A stretch of DNA of 64,000 nt from Mesorhizobium tianshanense (GCF_007830515.1 NZ_VLKT01000002.1:117155-181154), one strand, 5' to 3'. Shown: positions 26,531 through 37,706, numbered from the stretch's first letter. The notes: generated by a model not told the origin, from the sequence alone. Translations and numbers: made by a program.

Positions 26531-28147
26531 ATGATCTTCATCCGCGCGATTGGCCTGACGCTGCTGCTCCTCCTGGGGATGCTGTTGCCGTCGAACGCCG
26601 CCGAAGCCGATCTGCGCGCCATCATCGCCAAATTTGCCACCGCCTCCAACTTTTCTGCGATCGAAGCCGTCGTGCATGAGCTCGCGGCCACCGGCGACCG
26701 TGCCGTCGAACGCCCGCTTGCCGCGCTTGCGGAAGGTCGTCTTTATGTCCGCAAGACCGATTCCCTGGTTTTTGTCGGCCAGGACGGCGGCGGTGGCATT
26801 GAGCTGCTCGACCCGCTGAGCGGTGAAAAGTCCGGCGCCGCGGCCAAGGGCGACATCGCCAAGGTCAAGGTCAACAACACGCTGCGCCGCGCCATCCGCG
26901 ATGCGCTGGGCACGCTGACGCTCGGCGCGAAAGATCCGGCTGCGCGCATTGCTGCCGCCGCCACCATGTTCAAGACGCCCGACGCCACAAACATCGAGCC
27001 GCTCGACGCCGCAATCGCCAACGAGACCGTGGCAAGCGTCAAGGCGCTGCTCGAACAGGCCCGCGCCGCGTCGGTTCTCGTTTCCGACAGGCCGGAGGCC
27101 GACAAACTGGCGGCGATCGCCCTGATCGGCGCGCGCGGCGACCGCGACGCGCTGTCCCTTCTGACCTCCGTCGAGGCCAATTCCGAAGGCACGGTCAAGG
27201 ACGGGGCGACGGCGGCGATGGCCAAGATCAATTCGACGCTGGCGCTATGGGATGCAGGCCAGAACATCTGGTACGGCATCTCGCTCGGGTCGGTGCTGCT
27301 GCTCGCGGCGATCGGCCTCGCCATCACCTTCGGCGTCATGGGCGTCATCAACATGGCGCATGGCGAAATGGTCATGCTCGGCGCCTACACCACCTTTGTC
27401 GTGCAGGAGGTGATCCGCAGTTCCTTTCCCGGCCTGTTCGACTGGTCGCTGGTCATCGCGCTGCCGCTCGCCTTCCTCGTTGCGGCGTTCGTCGGCCTTG
27501 TCATCGAGCGTGGGGTCATCCGTTTCCTTTACGGCCGGCCGCTGGAGACGCTGCTGGCGACATGGGGCGTCTCGCTGATCCTGCAGCAGGCGGTGCGCAC
27601 CATCTTCGGGCCGACAAACCAAGAGGTCGGCAACCCGTCGTGGATGTCCGGTTCGTTCGATATCGGCCAGCTTGCCGTGACCTGGAACCGGCTCTGGATC
27701 CTGGTCTTCTCGCTCTGCGTGTTCGCGGTGCTGCTTTATGTGATGAAGCGCACGCCCTGGGGCCTGCAGATGCGCGCCGTCACCGCCAACCGCCGCATGG
27801 CCGCCTCGATGGGCATCAGGACACCGTGGGTTGACGCGCTGACCTTTGCATTGGGGTCCGGCATTGCCGGCATAGCCGGTGTCGCGCTCAGCCAGGTCGA
27901 CAATGTCTCGCCCAATCTCGGCCGCGGCTACATCATCGACAGCTTCATGGTCGTCGTCTTCGGTGGCGTCGGCAATCTCTGGGGGACGCTGGTCGGCGCC
28001 TTCTCGCTCGGCATCGTCAACAAGTTCCTCGAACCCTATGCCGGGGCGGTCCTCGGCAAGATCGTCGTGCTAGTCCTCATCATCCTGTTCATCCAGAAAC
28101 GCCCGCGCGGCCTGTTCGCGCTGAAGGGCAGGGCGGTGGAAGCATGA
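26531..28147 (+). CDS. urtB: Urea ABC transporter permease UrtB
   Basis: The protein has 538 residues. After a signal-like helix there is an approximately 230-residue soluble N-terminal domain (repeating alpha-helical ALL/ARIAAAATM pieces), then a LivH-type permease beginning YGISLGSVLLLAAIGLAITF with VMGVINMAHGEMVMLGAY. The extra N-terminal domain is typical of UrtB and separates it from amino-acid LivH proteins. Its last bases overlap urtC (ATGA), showing coupling. The ATG at 26531 is chosen from the signal peptide; a start 35 codons earlier has no supporting homology. Confidence 0.94.
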   Translation: MIFIRAIGLTLLLLLGMLLPSNAAEADLRAIIAKFATASNFSAIEAVVHELAATGDRAVERPLAALAEGRLYVRKTDSLVFVGQDGGGGIELLDPLSGEKSGAAAKGDIAKVKVNNTLRRAIRDALGTLTLGAKDPAARIAAAATMFKTPDATNIEPLDAAIANETVASVKALLEQARAASVLVSDRPEADKLAAIALIGARGDRDALSLLTSVEANSEGTVKDGATAAMAKINSTLALWDAGQNIWYGISLGSVLLLAAIGLAITFGVMGVINMAHGEMVMLGAYTTFVVQEVIRSSFPGLFDWSLVIALPLAFLVAAFVGLVIERGVIRFLYGRPLETLLATWGVSLILQQAVRTIFGPTNQEVGNPSWMSGSFDIGQLAVTWNRLWILVFSLCVFAVLLYVMKRTPWGLQMRAVTANRRMAASMGIRTPWVDALTFALGSGIAGIAGVALSQVDNVSPNLGRGYIIDSFMVVVFGGVGNLWGTLVGAFSLGIVNKFLEPYAGAVLGKIVVLVLIILFIQKRPRGLFALKGRAVEA

Positions 28148-29373
28148 TCACGGGACGCTTCTTCGCCGCCGGCGCCGACCGCCGCGTCGCCATCACGATC
28201 TTCATCCTTTTGGCGGTCGCCATCATCGTGCCGCTGCTCAATCTTGCGGTCTCGTCGACAAGCGCGTTTTACGTGCCGTCCTATGTCGTCGCGCTCACCG
28301 GCAAGTATCTGTGCTACGCGCTGCTGGCCTTGGCGCTCGATCTCGTCTGGGGCTATTGCGGCATCCTTTCGCTCGGCCACGGCGCCTTCTTCGCGCTCGG
28401 CGGTTATGCGATGGGCATGTATCTGATGCGCCAGATCGGTTCGCGCGGCGTCTACGGCAATCCGCTGCTGCCGGACTTCATGGTGTTCCTGAACTATAGG
28501 GAATTGCCATGGTTCTGGTACGGCTTCGACCATTTCTGGTTTGCCGCGATCATGGTGCTTGCGGTGCCTGGCCTGCTCGCCTTCGTCTTCGGCTGGTTCG
28601 CCTTCCGCAGCCGCGTCACCGGCGTCTATCTGTCGATCATCACCCAGGCGATGACCTACGCGCTGCTGCTTGCCTTTTTCCGCAACGACATGGGTTTCGG
28701 CGGCAACAACGGCCTGACCGATTTCAAGGATATTCTGGGCTTCAACGTGCAGGCCGACGCGACGCGTTCGGCATTATTCGCGGCCAGCGCCGTCACGCTT
28801 GCGCTCGCCGTCTTCGTCACCTGGGCAATCGTCGGTTCCAAATACGGCAAGCTGCTGATGGCGGTGCGCGACGCCGAGAGCCGCACGCGCTTTCTCGGCT
28901 GGCGGGCCGAGAACGTCAAACTGTTTGCCTTCACCGTATCGGCTGTCATGGCCGGCATTGCCGGCGCGCTCTACGTGCCGCAGGTCGGCATCATCAATCC
29001 AGGCGAGTTCGAGCCGTCCAATTCGATCGAGGTCGTGGTGTGGGCGGCCGTCGGCGGGCGCGGAACCATCGTCGGGCCGATCATCGGCGCGCTTCTGGTC
29101 AATGCCGGCAAATCCTGGTTCACCGGGGTACTGCCGGCGTTCTGGCTGTTTGCGCTGGGCGGACTGTTTGTCGCCGTCACGCTCTTTCTGCCCAAGGGCA
29201 TTGTCGGCATGTGGGACTCATGGCGTGGCAATGCCAGGGCGCTGCGGGCGGCCTCGATCGCCGAGGAGGCCGGCACCGATCCTGACGTGCCGCCGGCGAA
29301 GATCGTTCGCAGCGCGGCGAGAACGCCCGGCGACTGGTCCGCGTCCGGCCCCGAACCGCAGCCGGCGGAGTGA
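28144..29373 (+). CDS. urtC: Urea ABC transporter permease UrtC
   Basis: This 409-residue LivM-type permease has about ten membrane segments. The conserved LALDLVWGYCGILSLGHGAFFALGG-like block follows an N-terminal helix, and the cytoplasmic coupling region reads AVRDAESRTRFLGW. It forms the second half of the membrane pore with UrtB. It overlaps urtB by 4 bases and is followed after 3 bases by urtD, so the operon is tight. The C-terminal tail is hydrophilic and Ala/Pro-rich. Confidence 0.94.
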   Translation: MITGRFFAAGADRRVAITIFILLAVAIIVPLLNLAVSSTSAFYVPSYVVALTGKYLCYALLALALDLVWGYCGILSLGHGAFFALGGYAMGMYLMRQIGSRGVYGNPLLPDFMVFLNYRELPWFWYGFDHFWFAAIMVLAVPGLLAFVFGWFAFRSRVTGVYLSIITQAMTYALLLAFFRNDMGFGGNNGLTDFKDILGFNVQADATRSALFAASAVTLALAVFVTWAIVGSKYGKLLMAVRDAESRTRFLGWRAENVKLFAFTVSAVMAGIAGALYVPQVGIINPGEFEPSNSIEVVVWAAVGGRGTIVGPIIGALLVNAGKSWFTGVLPAFWLFALGGLFVAVTLFLPKGIVGMWDSWRGNARALRAASIAEEAGTDPDVPPAKIVRSAARTPGDWSASGPEPQPAE

Positions 29374-29376
29374 GCG

Positions 29377-30123
<747 letters not shown>

Positions 30124-30193
30124 GCATGGTCTGGCGCGTTCCGTTCCATCGTTTCGACCTTTCATTCCTCAGGCGTTGGAGAAGGCGCTGACC

Positions 30194-30889
30194 ATGCTCG
30201 AAGTCTCCAACGCCACGCTCCACTATGGCGCCGCCCAGGCGCTGCGCGGCGTCTCGCTGAAGGCCGGCGCGGGCAAGATCACCTGCGTGCTCGGCCGCAA
30301 CGGCGTCGGCAAAACCAGTTTGATGAGATCGATCGTCGGCCACCACCGGCTGACGAGCGGAAGCGTTGCCTTCGAGGGGAAGGCGCTCGACCGGAGCGCG
30401 GCGTATGACCGCGCCCGGTCGGGCATCGCATTCGTGCCGCAGGGCAGGGAGATCTTTCCGCTGCTCACCGTGCGGGAAAACCTCGAATCAGGCTTTGCGC
30501 CGTTGAAGCGCGCCGACCGCCACATTCCCGGCCACGTCTTCGAATTGTTTCCGGTGCTGAAGCAGATGCTTGCGCGCCGCGGCGGCGACCTTTCCGGCGG
30601 CCAGCAGCAGCAGCTTGCTATCGGCAGGGCGCTGGTGATGCGGCCGAAACTCCTGGTGCTCGACGAGCCGACCGAAGGCATCCAGCCATCGATCATCAAG
30701 GATATTGGCCGTGCCATCCGCTATCTGCGCGACCAGGCAGGTATCGCCGTGCTTCTGGTCGAACAATATCTCGATTTCTGCCGTGAACTGGCAGACGAGG
30801 TCAACATCATGGACCGCGGCCGGATCGTCCACACTGGTCCGGCCGAGGATCTTGACCGGGCGGACGTCCGGAAGTTCCTGACGGTGTAG
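30194..30889 (+). CDS. urtE: Urea ABC transporter ATPase UrtE
   Basis: This 231-residue ABC ATPase is of the LivF type. Walker A is LGRNGVGKTSLMR, the signature is LSGGQQQQLAIGRAL, Walker B is LLVLDEPTEGIQ, and the H-loop is LLVEQYLDF (Gln, as is usual in LivF/UrtE). The start at 30194 (MLEVSNATLHYG) is the conserved N-terminus; the frame is open further upstream without homology. It closes urtABCDE. No urease genes are in the window. Confidence 0.94.
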   Translation: MLEVSNATLHYGAAQALRGVSLKAGAGKITCVLGRNGVGKTSLMRSIVGHHRLTSGSVAFEGKALDRSAAYDRARSGIAFVPQGREIFPLLTVRENLESGFAPLKRADRHIPGHVFELFPVLKQMLARRGGDLSGGQQQQLAIGRALVMRPKLLVLDEPTEGIQPSIIKDIGRAIRYLRDQAGIAVLLVEQYLDFCRELADEVNIMDRGRIVHTGPAEDLDRADVRKFLTV

Positions 30890-30899
30890 GGTCCATCCC

Positions 30900-31120
30900 C
30901 TCGTCATCCTGGGTAAAGCAAAGAGCGAAGCGACGCAGCGCAGACCCCGGGGAACATGCCGTGCCGTCAGTCGAAGAGTGCAGCGGTCAAGAATAGAAGC
31001 CGTTCTCCGGCGCACCTCATCCTGGATTCTGCACCGCAGTAGTGCCCCGATGTCGCGTCATGGATCCTTGGGTCTTCGCTCCGCTTCGCGTTCGCTACGC
31101 CCAAGGATGACGAAGTCACG
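30900..31120. repeat. Intergenic repeat cluster in inverted orientation (family D)
   Basis: The 453-bp gap after urtE holds TCGTCATCCTGGGTAAAGC with AGCGAAGCGACGCAGCGCAG (30903-30958). An inverted relative lies at about 31060-31112 (GGATCCTTGGGTCTTCGCTC to CGCCCAAGGATGACGA), itself palindromic. This CGTCATCC...AGCGAAGCGACGC pattern is a typical rhizobial intergenic repeat. No gene or RNA was seen in the gap before 31343. Confidence 0.7.
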
Positions 31121-31342
31121 AAGGTCTGCTCAATCTTTCTTAACGCCCCCAACGTGCAGCTCTGGCGCGCTGAAGATTGCATGCTAGGCTTTACTTGGCC
31201 TTGTTGAGTCGGCCGCTTTCCGTATCAGTCTCGTTGACAGATCAAGGTGAGGCGAGGGCTCAGCCGGCATGTTCCGTGCAAGCAGCCTCCTTCCCGCGAT
31301 CTGATCGTTGTTCAGCATTTGGGCACTGGCCAGGGACAGCCG

Positions 31343-31519
31343 ATGGAACGTTATGTCGAGGACTACCAGAAACGACGGCTCACGGAGCGTGTCGACATCA
31401 TGACCGCCATCAACATTCTGAAATCCCAGGGATACGACCACGACGAGCTGATCGCGGAGATCACCAAGGTCTTCTACGTCGATCTCGATGCATACAACGA
31501 GGTCTTGATGGTGGCATGA
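31343..31519 (+). CDS. Small conserved hypothetical protein (58 aa)
   Basis: The ATG at 31343, with CAGGGACAG upstream, opens a 58-residue acidic protein predicted to be helical: MERYVEDYQKRRLTERVDIM, then AINILKSQGYDHDELIAEI and VFYVDLDAYNEVL. The composition (helical, charged, ending soon after a conserved-looking block) argues for a real gene. I do not recognise the family and give no function. It lies between the urt operon and a convergent GGDEF gene. Confidence 0.55.
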   Translation: MERYVEDYQKRRLTERVDIMTAINILKSQGYDHDELIAEITKVFYVDLDAYNEVLMVA

Positions 31520-31559
31520 GGGCTGACGGAATGAGCGGACGTGCTGTGCCGCCAAGCGG

Positions 31560-32711
31560 CTAGCTTGCGCGTCGGAATGTCGAGGCCGCGACGCGGTTGC
31601 GACCGCCGCGCTTGGCGGCGTAGAGCGCCTTGTCGGCGGCGCTGAGCACCTTGTCGAAGCTCATGCCATCCTTGCTGCCGAAAGCGTATCCGGCGCTGAC
31701 CGTACATGTCAGGTGACGGGTTTCGGTCTCGATGACGCGCGCGGCGAAGGCGGTGCGTATACGTTCGGCGGTGAGCTCCACCATTTCGGGCAGGGTCCGC
31801 CTCAGGACCAACGCGAATTCCTCTCCGCCCATGCGCGCGGCGACATCGGTCGGGCGAAGAGTCTCGGCGAGTTCCTCGGCGAACACCTTCAGCACCTGAT
31901 CGCCCGTGGCGTGGCCGAATTCGTCGTTGATGGCCTTGAAACCGTCGAGGTCGAACACGACCACCGCCGTGAAAGCCCCGATCGGGGCGCCGCCATTGAG
32001 ATCGAATAGCGCGCGGCGGTTGAGAAGGCCGGTCAGCGGATCGGTCAGCGCATCCAGACGGTGATGTCGGGCCAGACGGCCCTGGTTGAGCGCCAGCGAA
32101 AGGGCGCCGATACCGGTCATGCTGGCGATGACGACGACGAGGCTCAGATCCTCGGCCCAGTTGCTGGGCGCATGTCCAAGAACGAGCTTTCCATCCCATG
32201 CGAGAGCAAAGGCACACAGCACGAAGGATATCGCGGTGGCCGAGTAGAGCACGGCGAGCCCGATGATCGGGACAGGGGCTTCGGTGCGTCCTATCCAGTA
32301 CTGATAGGCGGCCGCAAGCAGAAGCAGGGCGGCAAGGAGGTTTTCGAACATGAAGCCGAGCCCGTCATAACCGAGCGCCATCGGCGGCAGCGTTATGGCA
32401 AGCGAGATGCAGCTGCCGAGAACCGTCAGCGGGATTGGCGACCGGCCGCTTCTGAACTGGTAGGCGGCGCCCAGCATGGTCGAGAACCCAACCAGGAGCA
32501 GGGTGAATGTCGCGATGCCGAGGATGCGTCCGGGTGTCTTGATGTAGTCTTCGTAGATGACGACGTCGCCGACGATCAACAACGCGCTGATCGACCATGT
32601 CAACAGGAACTTTTCAGTTCGTGCGGTCAACCAGATGCCGAACAACGTCAGACTCAGGCAGGCGGCGGAAAAACCGACAGCCAGCAGAAGTGAGTTGTAG
32701 TCGAGCGACAT
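31560..32711 (-). CDS. Membrane GGDEF diguanylate cyclase
   Basis: This 383-residue protein has about six or seven N-terminal membrane helices (residues 5-210) and a C-terminal GGDEF domain. The active loop is GGEEF (295-299), a functional variant, and a product-inhibition I-site RPTD (286-289) lies exactly five residues before it. FDLDGFKAINDEFGHATGD is the substrate and metal region. It is expected to make cyclic di-GMP in response to an unknown membrane signal, with feedback inhibition. The start at 32711 is chosen because the first helix follows at once. Confidence 0.9.
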   Translation of the reverse strand: MSLDYNSLLLAVGFSAACLSLTLFGIWLTARTEKFLLTWSISALLIVGDVVIYEDYIKTPGRILGIATFTLLLVGFSTMLGAAYQFRSGRSPIPLTVLGSCISLAITLPPMALGYDGLGFMFENLLAALLLLAAAYQYWIGRTEAPVPIIGLAVLYSATAISFVLCAFALAWDGKLVLGHAPSNWAEDLSLVVVIASMTGIGALSLALNQGRLARHHRLDALTDPLTGLLNRRALFDLNGGAPIGAFTAVVVFDLDGFKAINDEFGHATGDQVLKVFAEELAETLRPTDVAARMGGEEFALVLRRTLPEMVELTAERIRTAFAARVIETETRHLTCTVSAGYAFGSKDGMSFDKVLSAADKALYAAKRGGRNRVAASTFRRAS

Positions 32712-32822
32712 GCCCCTCGTCCTTGCCCGCACCGATCCTGCGACTTTGCCTGGCTGGATTCATGCAGCAAGGAGGTATCGATAAGGTTACGACGGCTGTG
32801 AAGATGCCACAATTCGAGGTCG

Positions 32823-33629
32823 TCAACCTGTGACCCGCTTCATCAGCGCCATCGCGCCGAACGGGGCGCGGACCTTGCCCTCGGTGATGAAGTAGACAAA
32901 CACATCGCGCGGTTTGACCGGCGCATCGGTTGAAGGATCGGCGCGCGGCAGGTCGGCCGGCACCTTGCCTTCCGCCCAGGTTTTTGCGCGCGCCGCCCAT
33001 TCATCGAGCGCCTTCGGCGTGTAGCAGTCGGGATTGTCGTCGCTGCCGGTCTGCAGCCGGGCATAGATGAAATCGCCGGTGACATCGGCAATCCCAGGAT
33101 ATTTGGCGTGATCGGCATAGACGACCGCCACCTTGTACTTGCTCGCCAGCGCCGCGAATTCCGGCGCGATGAAGCTGTCGTTGCGCACCTCGACCGCATG
33201 GCGCAGCGCAACGCCGTCCTGCTTCTCAGGCAAAAGCTTGAGGAAGGCCTCGAAATCGTCCGGATCGAATTTCTTCGTCGGCGCGAACTGCCACAGGATC
33301 GGTCCGAGCTTGTCGCCGAGTGCGGCGACGCCCGAGCCCAGGAAACGCATCATCGACTCGCCGGCCTCGCCGAGCACGCGGCGGTTGGTGACGAAACGGT
33401 TGCCTTTCAGCGAGTAGACAAAACCGTCTGGCGCCTCGTTTGCCCATTTGACGAAGGTCGGCTCCTTGAAGCTCGAATAATAGGTGCCGTTGACCTCGAT
33501 GCTCGGCACCTGCCGGCTGGCGTAGTGCAGTTGCTTGGCCTTCGACAGTTTGTCCGGATAGAAGGACGTGTCCCACGGCTCGAAGGTCCAGCCGCCCATG
33601 CCGGCTCGAATTGTTCCCGATTGAGTCAA
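32823..33629 (-). CDS. DUF72 (YecE-like) family protein
   Basis: This 268-residue protein has the DUF72 hallmarks: an N-terminal IRAGMGGWTFEPWDTSFYP, then QVPSIEVNGTYYSSFKEPTF, FAPTKKFDPDDFEAFL, and a conserved DFIYARLQTG. The fold is a TIM-barrel-like domain of unknown function. It follows the GNAT gene on the same strand by 28 bp, and both lie downstream of uvrA, so all three may share a transcript. Confidence 0.88.
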   Translation of the reverse strand: MTQSGTIRAGMGGWTFEPWDTSFYPDKLSKAKQLHYASRQVPSIEVNGTYYSSFKEPTFVKWANEAPDGFVYSLKGNRFVTNRRVLGEAGESMMRFLGSGVAALGDKLGPILWQFAPTKKFDPDDFEAFLKLLPEKQDGVALRHAVEVRNDSFIAPEFAALASKYKVAVVYADHAKYPGIADVTGDFIYARLQTGSDDNPDCYTPKALDEWAARAKTWAEGKVPADLPRADPSTDAPVKPRDVFVYFITEGKVRAPFGAMALMKRVTG

Positions 33630-33657
33630 TGTCGTCCTCCCGGTTTGCTGAAAAGGA

Positions 33658-34128
33658 TCAGGCGATGGCGGTCGTCTGGACGGCTTTCGCCATGTCGACG
33701 ACCGTCCATCCTGGCCGATATGGGTTGGGCCGGCGACCCGTTTCGTGAAAACCGTAGGCTTTGTAGAGCGCGATGTTCCGCTCCATCTTCGCGTTGGTGT
33801 AGAGCCGCACCTCGGACAAGCTCCACAGCCGTGTCTGTTCTTCCGCGTGATTGAGCAAGGCGATGCCGTGGCCCTTGCCTTGAAAGGCAGGGGAGACGGC
33901 GACGGAGAAGATCATACTATGGTCCGGATGCCGTTCGAGAACCAGCAATCCAGCCGGCTGCTCGTCTTGCTCCAAAAGCCAGGCTTCGCCGCGTTCGATC
34001 CGCGGCGCGTAGTCCTCGGTGACAGGGATCGGCGGCGCGCCCAGCAACGCAGTGTAGTGCGCATAGGCGGCTTCGGTCAGCGCGACGACAGCGTCAAGGT
34101 CACCGGCAAACGCTCTTCTGATCTTCAT
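33658..34128 (-). CDS. GNAT family N-acetyltransferase
   Basis: This 156-residue protein starts MKIRRAFAGDLDAVVALTEA. The acetyl-CoA motif is VAVSPAFQGKGHGIALLNHA (the Q/RxxGxG/A pocket) and the C-terminal motif B is YTNAKMERNIALYKAYGFHE. The substrate is unknown. The ATG at 34128 follows GAAGGA. It starts 35 bp after uvrA on the same strand and may be part of the SOS-controlled transcript, which is an inference. Confidence 0.85.
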   Translation of the reverse strand: MKIRRAFAGDLDAVVALTEAAYAHYTALLGAPPIPVTEDYAPRIERGEAWLLEQDEQPAGLLVLERHPDHSMIFSVAVSPAFQGKGHGIALLNHAEEQTRLWSLSEVRLYTNAKMERNIALYKAYGFHETGRRPNPYRPGWTVVDMAKAVQTTAIA

Positions 34129-34163
34129 TGAAGGTCCTTCCAAACGCCAACCGGTCTGCCTGT

Positions 34164-37085
34164 TCACTCCGCCGCTTCGCGCTTGCCTCCGGGCCGCCGC
34201 TCCAAGAGTTCCCTCAGGAACTGGCCGGTGTAGCTGCGCTTCTCGCGCACGATGTCCTCCGGCGTGCCGGACGCCACCAGCTCGCCGCCGCCGTCGCCGC
34301 CCTCGGGCCCGAGGTCGAGCACCCAGTCGGCGGTCTTGATGACCTCGAGATTGTGCTCGATGACGACCACCGTGTTGCCCTGGTCGACCAGTTCGTGCAG
34401 CACTTCGAGCAGCTTGGCGACGTCGTGGAAATGCAGGCCAGTGGTAGGCTCGTCGAGGATGTAGAGCGTCTTGCCGGTCGCCTTGCGCGACAGTTCCTTG
34501 GCCAGCTTGATGCGCTGCGCCTCGCCGCCCGACAGCGTCGTCGCCTGCTGGCCGATATGGATGTAGCCGAGGCCGACCTGCTTGAGCGTCTCAAGCTTGT
34601 CGCGTACGCCGGGCACGGCGGCAAAGAAATCGACGCCTTCCTCGACCGTCATGTCGAGCACGTCGGCGATCGACTTGCCCTTGAACACGACGTCGAGCGT
34701 CTCGCGGTTGTAGCGCTTGCCATGACAGACGTCGCAGGTGACGTAGACGTCCGGCAGGAAGTGCATCTCGATCTTGATGACGCCGTCGCCCTGGCAGGCT
34801 TCGCAGCGGCCACCCTTGACGTTGAACGAGAAGCGGCCGGGCTGGTAGCCGCGCGCCTTGGCCTCCGGCAGGCCGGCGAACCAGTCGCGGATCGGCGTGA
34901 AGGCGCCGGTATAGGTGGCTGGGTTGGAGCGCGGCGTCCGTCCAATAGGCGACTGGTCGATGTCGATGACCTTGTCGAGGAACTCCAGCCCTTCGATGCG
35001 GTCATGGTCGGCCGGGTGCTCGCGCGAGCCCATGATGCGGCGCGACGCAGCCTTGAACAAAGTTTCGATCAGGAAGGTCGACTTGCCGCCGCCCGACACG
35101 CCGGTGACGGCGGTGAAGGTGCCGAGCGGGATTTCGGCGGTGACGTTCTTCAGATTGTTGCCGCGCGCGCCGACGATCTTCAGGCGCCGGTTCTTTCTGG
35201 CCTCGCGCCGCACCGCCGGCGTCGCCACTTCCAGCTCTCCGGACAGGTACTTGCCGGTGATCGAGGCGGGGCTGGCCATGATCTGCTGCGGCGTTCCCTG
35301 TGCGATGACGTGGCCGCCATGGATGCCGGCGGCAGGGCCGATATCGACGACATAGTCGGCATGCAGGATGGCGTCCTCGTCATGCTCGACGACGATGACG
35401 GTGTTGCCGATGTCGCGCAAATGCTTCAGCGTGTCGAGCAGGCGCGCATTGTCGCGCTGGTGCAGGCCGATCGACGGCTCGTCCAGCACATAGAGCACGC
35501 CGGTAAGCCCGGAGCCGATCTGCGAGGCCAGCCGTATGCGCTGGCTCTCGCCGCCCGACAGCGTGCCGGAATTGCGCGACAGCGTCAGATAGTCGAGCCC
35601 GACATCGTTGAGGAAGCGAAGCCGCTCGCGGATCTCCTTGAGCACGCGCACCGCGATCTCGTTCTGTTTTTCATTGAGCGAAGCGGGCAGGTCGGTGAAC
35701 CATTGGTCGGCCTTGCGGATCGACTGTTCGGTGACCTCGCCGATGTGTTTTCCCGCGATCTTCACCGCAAGCGCCTCCGGCTTCAGCCGGTAGCCGTGGC
35801 AAGCTGGGCAAGGCGTGGCCGACATGAAGCGCTCGATCTCCTCGCGCATCCAGGCGGATTCGGTCTCTTTCCAGCGCCGTTCGAGATTGGGGATGACGCC
35901 CTCGAAAGTCTTGGTCGTCTTGTATGAGCGCAGGCCGTCATCATACTGGAAGGTGATCTCGCGCTCGCCGGTGCCATGCAGGATGGCTTGTTGTGCCTCT
36001 TCGGTCAGATCCCGGAACTTGTCGCCGAGCTTGAAGCCATAGGTCTTGCCCAGCGCCTCCAGCGTCTGCGCGTAATAGGGCGAAGTCGATTTCGCCCACG
36101 GGCTGACGGCGCCGGCGCGCAGCGACAGATTGTCGTCGGGCACGATCAGGCTGGCGTCGATGGCGCGCTGGCTGCCCAAGCCGTCGCAGGTCGGGCAGGC
36201 GCCGAACGGGTTGTTGAAGGAGAACAGCCGCGGCTCGATCTCGGGAATGGTGAAGCCGGACACCGGGCAGGCGAACTTTTCCGAAAACAGGATGCGCTCA
36301 TGCGTCTCGTTCTTCGACTTGTTGACCGAATCCTCGCCGGTCTGGCTGGCGTCGAGCGGCCGGTCGGCGAATTCGGCGACCGCCAGCCCGTCGGCCAGCT
36401 TCAGCGCGGTTTCGATGGAATCCGCAAGCCGCGTCGCCAGATCTCCGCGCACCACGATGCGGTCGACGACGACGTCGAGATCATGCTTGTACTTCTTGTC
36501 CAACGCCGGCACGTCGGCGATCTCGTAGAAAACGCCGTCGACCTTGACGCGCTGAAAACCCTTTTTCTGCAGCTCCAGCAGTTCCTTGCGGTATTCGCCT
36601 TTGCGGCCGCGCACCATCGGTGCCAGGATGAACAGGCGCGTGCCTTCCTCGACCGCGAGCACGCGGTCGACCATCTGCGACACCGTCTGGCTCTCGATCG
36701 GCAGGCCGGTGGCCGGCGAATAGGGGATGCCGACGCGCGCGAACAGCAGCCGCATATAGTCATAGATTTCGGTGACGGTGCCGACCGTCGAGCGCGGGTT
36801 CTTCGAAGTGGTCTTCTGCTCGATGGAAATGGCCGGCGACAGGCCGTCGATCTGGTCAACATCAGGCTTCTGCATCATTTCGAGGAATTGCCTGGCATAG
36901 GCCGACAGGCTCTCGACATAGCGGCGCTGGCCCTCGGCATAGATGGTGTCGAAGGCGAGCGACGACTTGCCGGAGCCCGACAGGCCGGTCATGACGATCA
37001 GGCTGTCACGCGGCAGGTCGAGATCGACATTCTTCAGATTGTGTTCGCGTGCCCCGCGAATGGAAAGATATTTATGGTCGGCCAT
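34164..37085 (-). CDS. uvrA: Excinuclease ABC subunit A
   Basis: UvrA dimerises, finds bulky DNA lesions and loads UvrB in nucleotide excision repair. The 973-residue protein has two ABC modules: Walker [15 protein letters not shown] at the N-terminus and GVSGGGKST in the second half, with [12 protein letters not shown] and [12 protein letters not shown] signatures. Zn-binding cysteine pairs are present ([26 protein letters not shown]). The start at 37085 ([16 protein letters not shown]) is the conserved N-terminus; the frame extends upstream without homology. A LexA-type box lies about 150 bp upstream. Confidence 0.97.
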   Translation of the reverse strand: MADHKYLSIRGAREHNLKNVDLDLPRDSLIVMTGLSGSGKSSLAFDTIYAEGQRRYVESLSAYARQFLEMMQKPDVDQIDGLSPAISIEQKTTSKNPRSTVGTVTEIYDYMRLLFARVGIPYSPATGLPIESQTVSQMVDRVLAVEEGTRLFILAPMVRGRKGEYRKELLELQKKGFQRVKVDGVFYEIADVPALDKKYKHDLDVVVDRIVVRGDLATRLADSIETALKLADGLAVAEFADRPLDASQTGEDSVNKSKNETHERILFSEKFACPVSGFTIPEIEPRLFSFNNPFGACPTCDGLGSQRAIDASLIVPDDNLSLRAGAVSPWAKSTSPYYAQTLEALGKTYGFKLGDKFRDLTEEAQQAILHGTGEREITFQYDDGLRSYKTTKTFEGVIPNLERRWKETESAWMREEIERFMSATPCPACHGYRLKPEALAVKIAGKHIGEVTEQSIRKADQWFTDLPASLNEKQNEIAVRVLKEIRERLRFLNDVGLDYLTLSRNSGTLSGGESQRIRLASQIGSGLTGVLYVLDEPSIGLHQRDNARLLDTLKHLRDIGNTVIVVEHDEDAILHADYVVDIGPAAGIHGGHVIAQGTPQQIMASPASITGKYLSGELEVATPAVRREARKNRRLKIVGARGNNLKNVTAEIPLGTFTAVTGVSGGGKSTFLIETLFKAASRRIMGSREHPADHDRIEGLEFLDKVIDIDQSPIGRTPRSNPATYTGAFTPIRDWFAGLPEAKARGYQPGRFSFNVKGGRCEACQGDGVIKIEMHFLPDVYVTCDVCHGKRYNRETLDVVFKGKSIADVLDMTVEEGVDFFAAVPGVRDKLETLKQVGLGYIHIGQQATTLSGGEAQRIKLAKELSRKATGKTLYILDEPTTGLHFHDVAKLLEVLHELVDQGNTVVVIEHNLEVIKTADWVLDLGPEGGDGGGELVASGTPEDIVREKRSYTGQFLRELLERRPGGKREAAE

Positions 37086-37235
37086 CGCCGGTCGCCGCCT
37101 CAGGTCTGGAATCTCGTGGGATGGCGGGTTGTCCCGGCCATCCCCTATGTAGGTAATTTCGCCACCGTTTCGAGAGACGCCACAACTCTCGATCAAAGCC
37201 TTTAACCGTCTTTCGCGTGGGCGAGCAAGCGGAAA

Positions 37236-37250
37236 GAACAAAGACCGAAC
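37236..37250 (-). promoter_or_regulatory. LexA/SOS box of uvrA (GTTC-N7-GTTC)
   Basis: On the uvrA strand this reads GTTCGGTCTTTGTTC, an exact match to the alphaproteobacterial LexA direct repeat GTTC-N7-GTTC. It is placed about 150 bp before the uvrA ATG. An analogous box precedes ssb. Confidence 0.8.
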
Positions 37251-37706
37251 ACGCTCCTGACAAAAGCTGTGTACCAACCCCAGCCTCGCCAGGCGTCAAG
37301 TGATCACATTTTTTGTAATCGGCTATCCAACTGTTGACGTCTCAGCCTCAGGGGGGCAGACTCCAAGCGTCACCGGAGCCGGCCGTCTTTCGATGGCCTC
37401 GCCGCCCTAAGGTGGCCTGCGAGACGCCGCAGGCTTTTGCGATATGCGCTTCGGACGACACCAGTCGCAATGGACAGAAGAGGAGAGCAGAGGAATGACT
37501 CCACCGGACAGTCCCTTGAGGCTCCACGTGTCGCTGGAGCCGCGGCAGGCATAAGTGCCAGGGCTAGGCGTTCGCGTCGCCCGACAAACCGTGACCTGTC
37601 GATCCCTATAAAATCAGAGACTACTAGTCGGATCGTCGGCTGAACGCCGCGAAGCATCCGAAATCAAAAGCCGGCAGTGCACTCCCGGCGAGTTGGATTT
37701 TAGATC
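37251..37706. other. Intergenic region upstream of uvrA with no convincing gene
   Basis: About 450 bp without a supported gene. Short frames on both strands have arginine-rich, low-information translations. Several GC-rich inverted segments occur (for example near GGCTCCACGTGTCGCTGGAGCC, about 37517-37538, a potential hairpin). A decayed gene or an unrecognised RNA is possible. Confidence 0.4.

Noticed and set aside
37370..37657. A 95-codon minus-strand frame upstream of uvrA
   Set aside because: Its translation is arginine/serine-rich with no membrane, signal or domain pattern, no clear ribosome site, and another frame of equal quality exists on the opposite strand.
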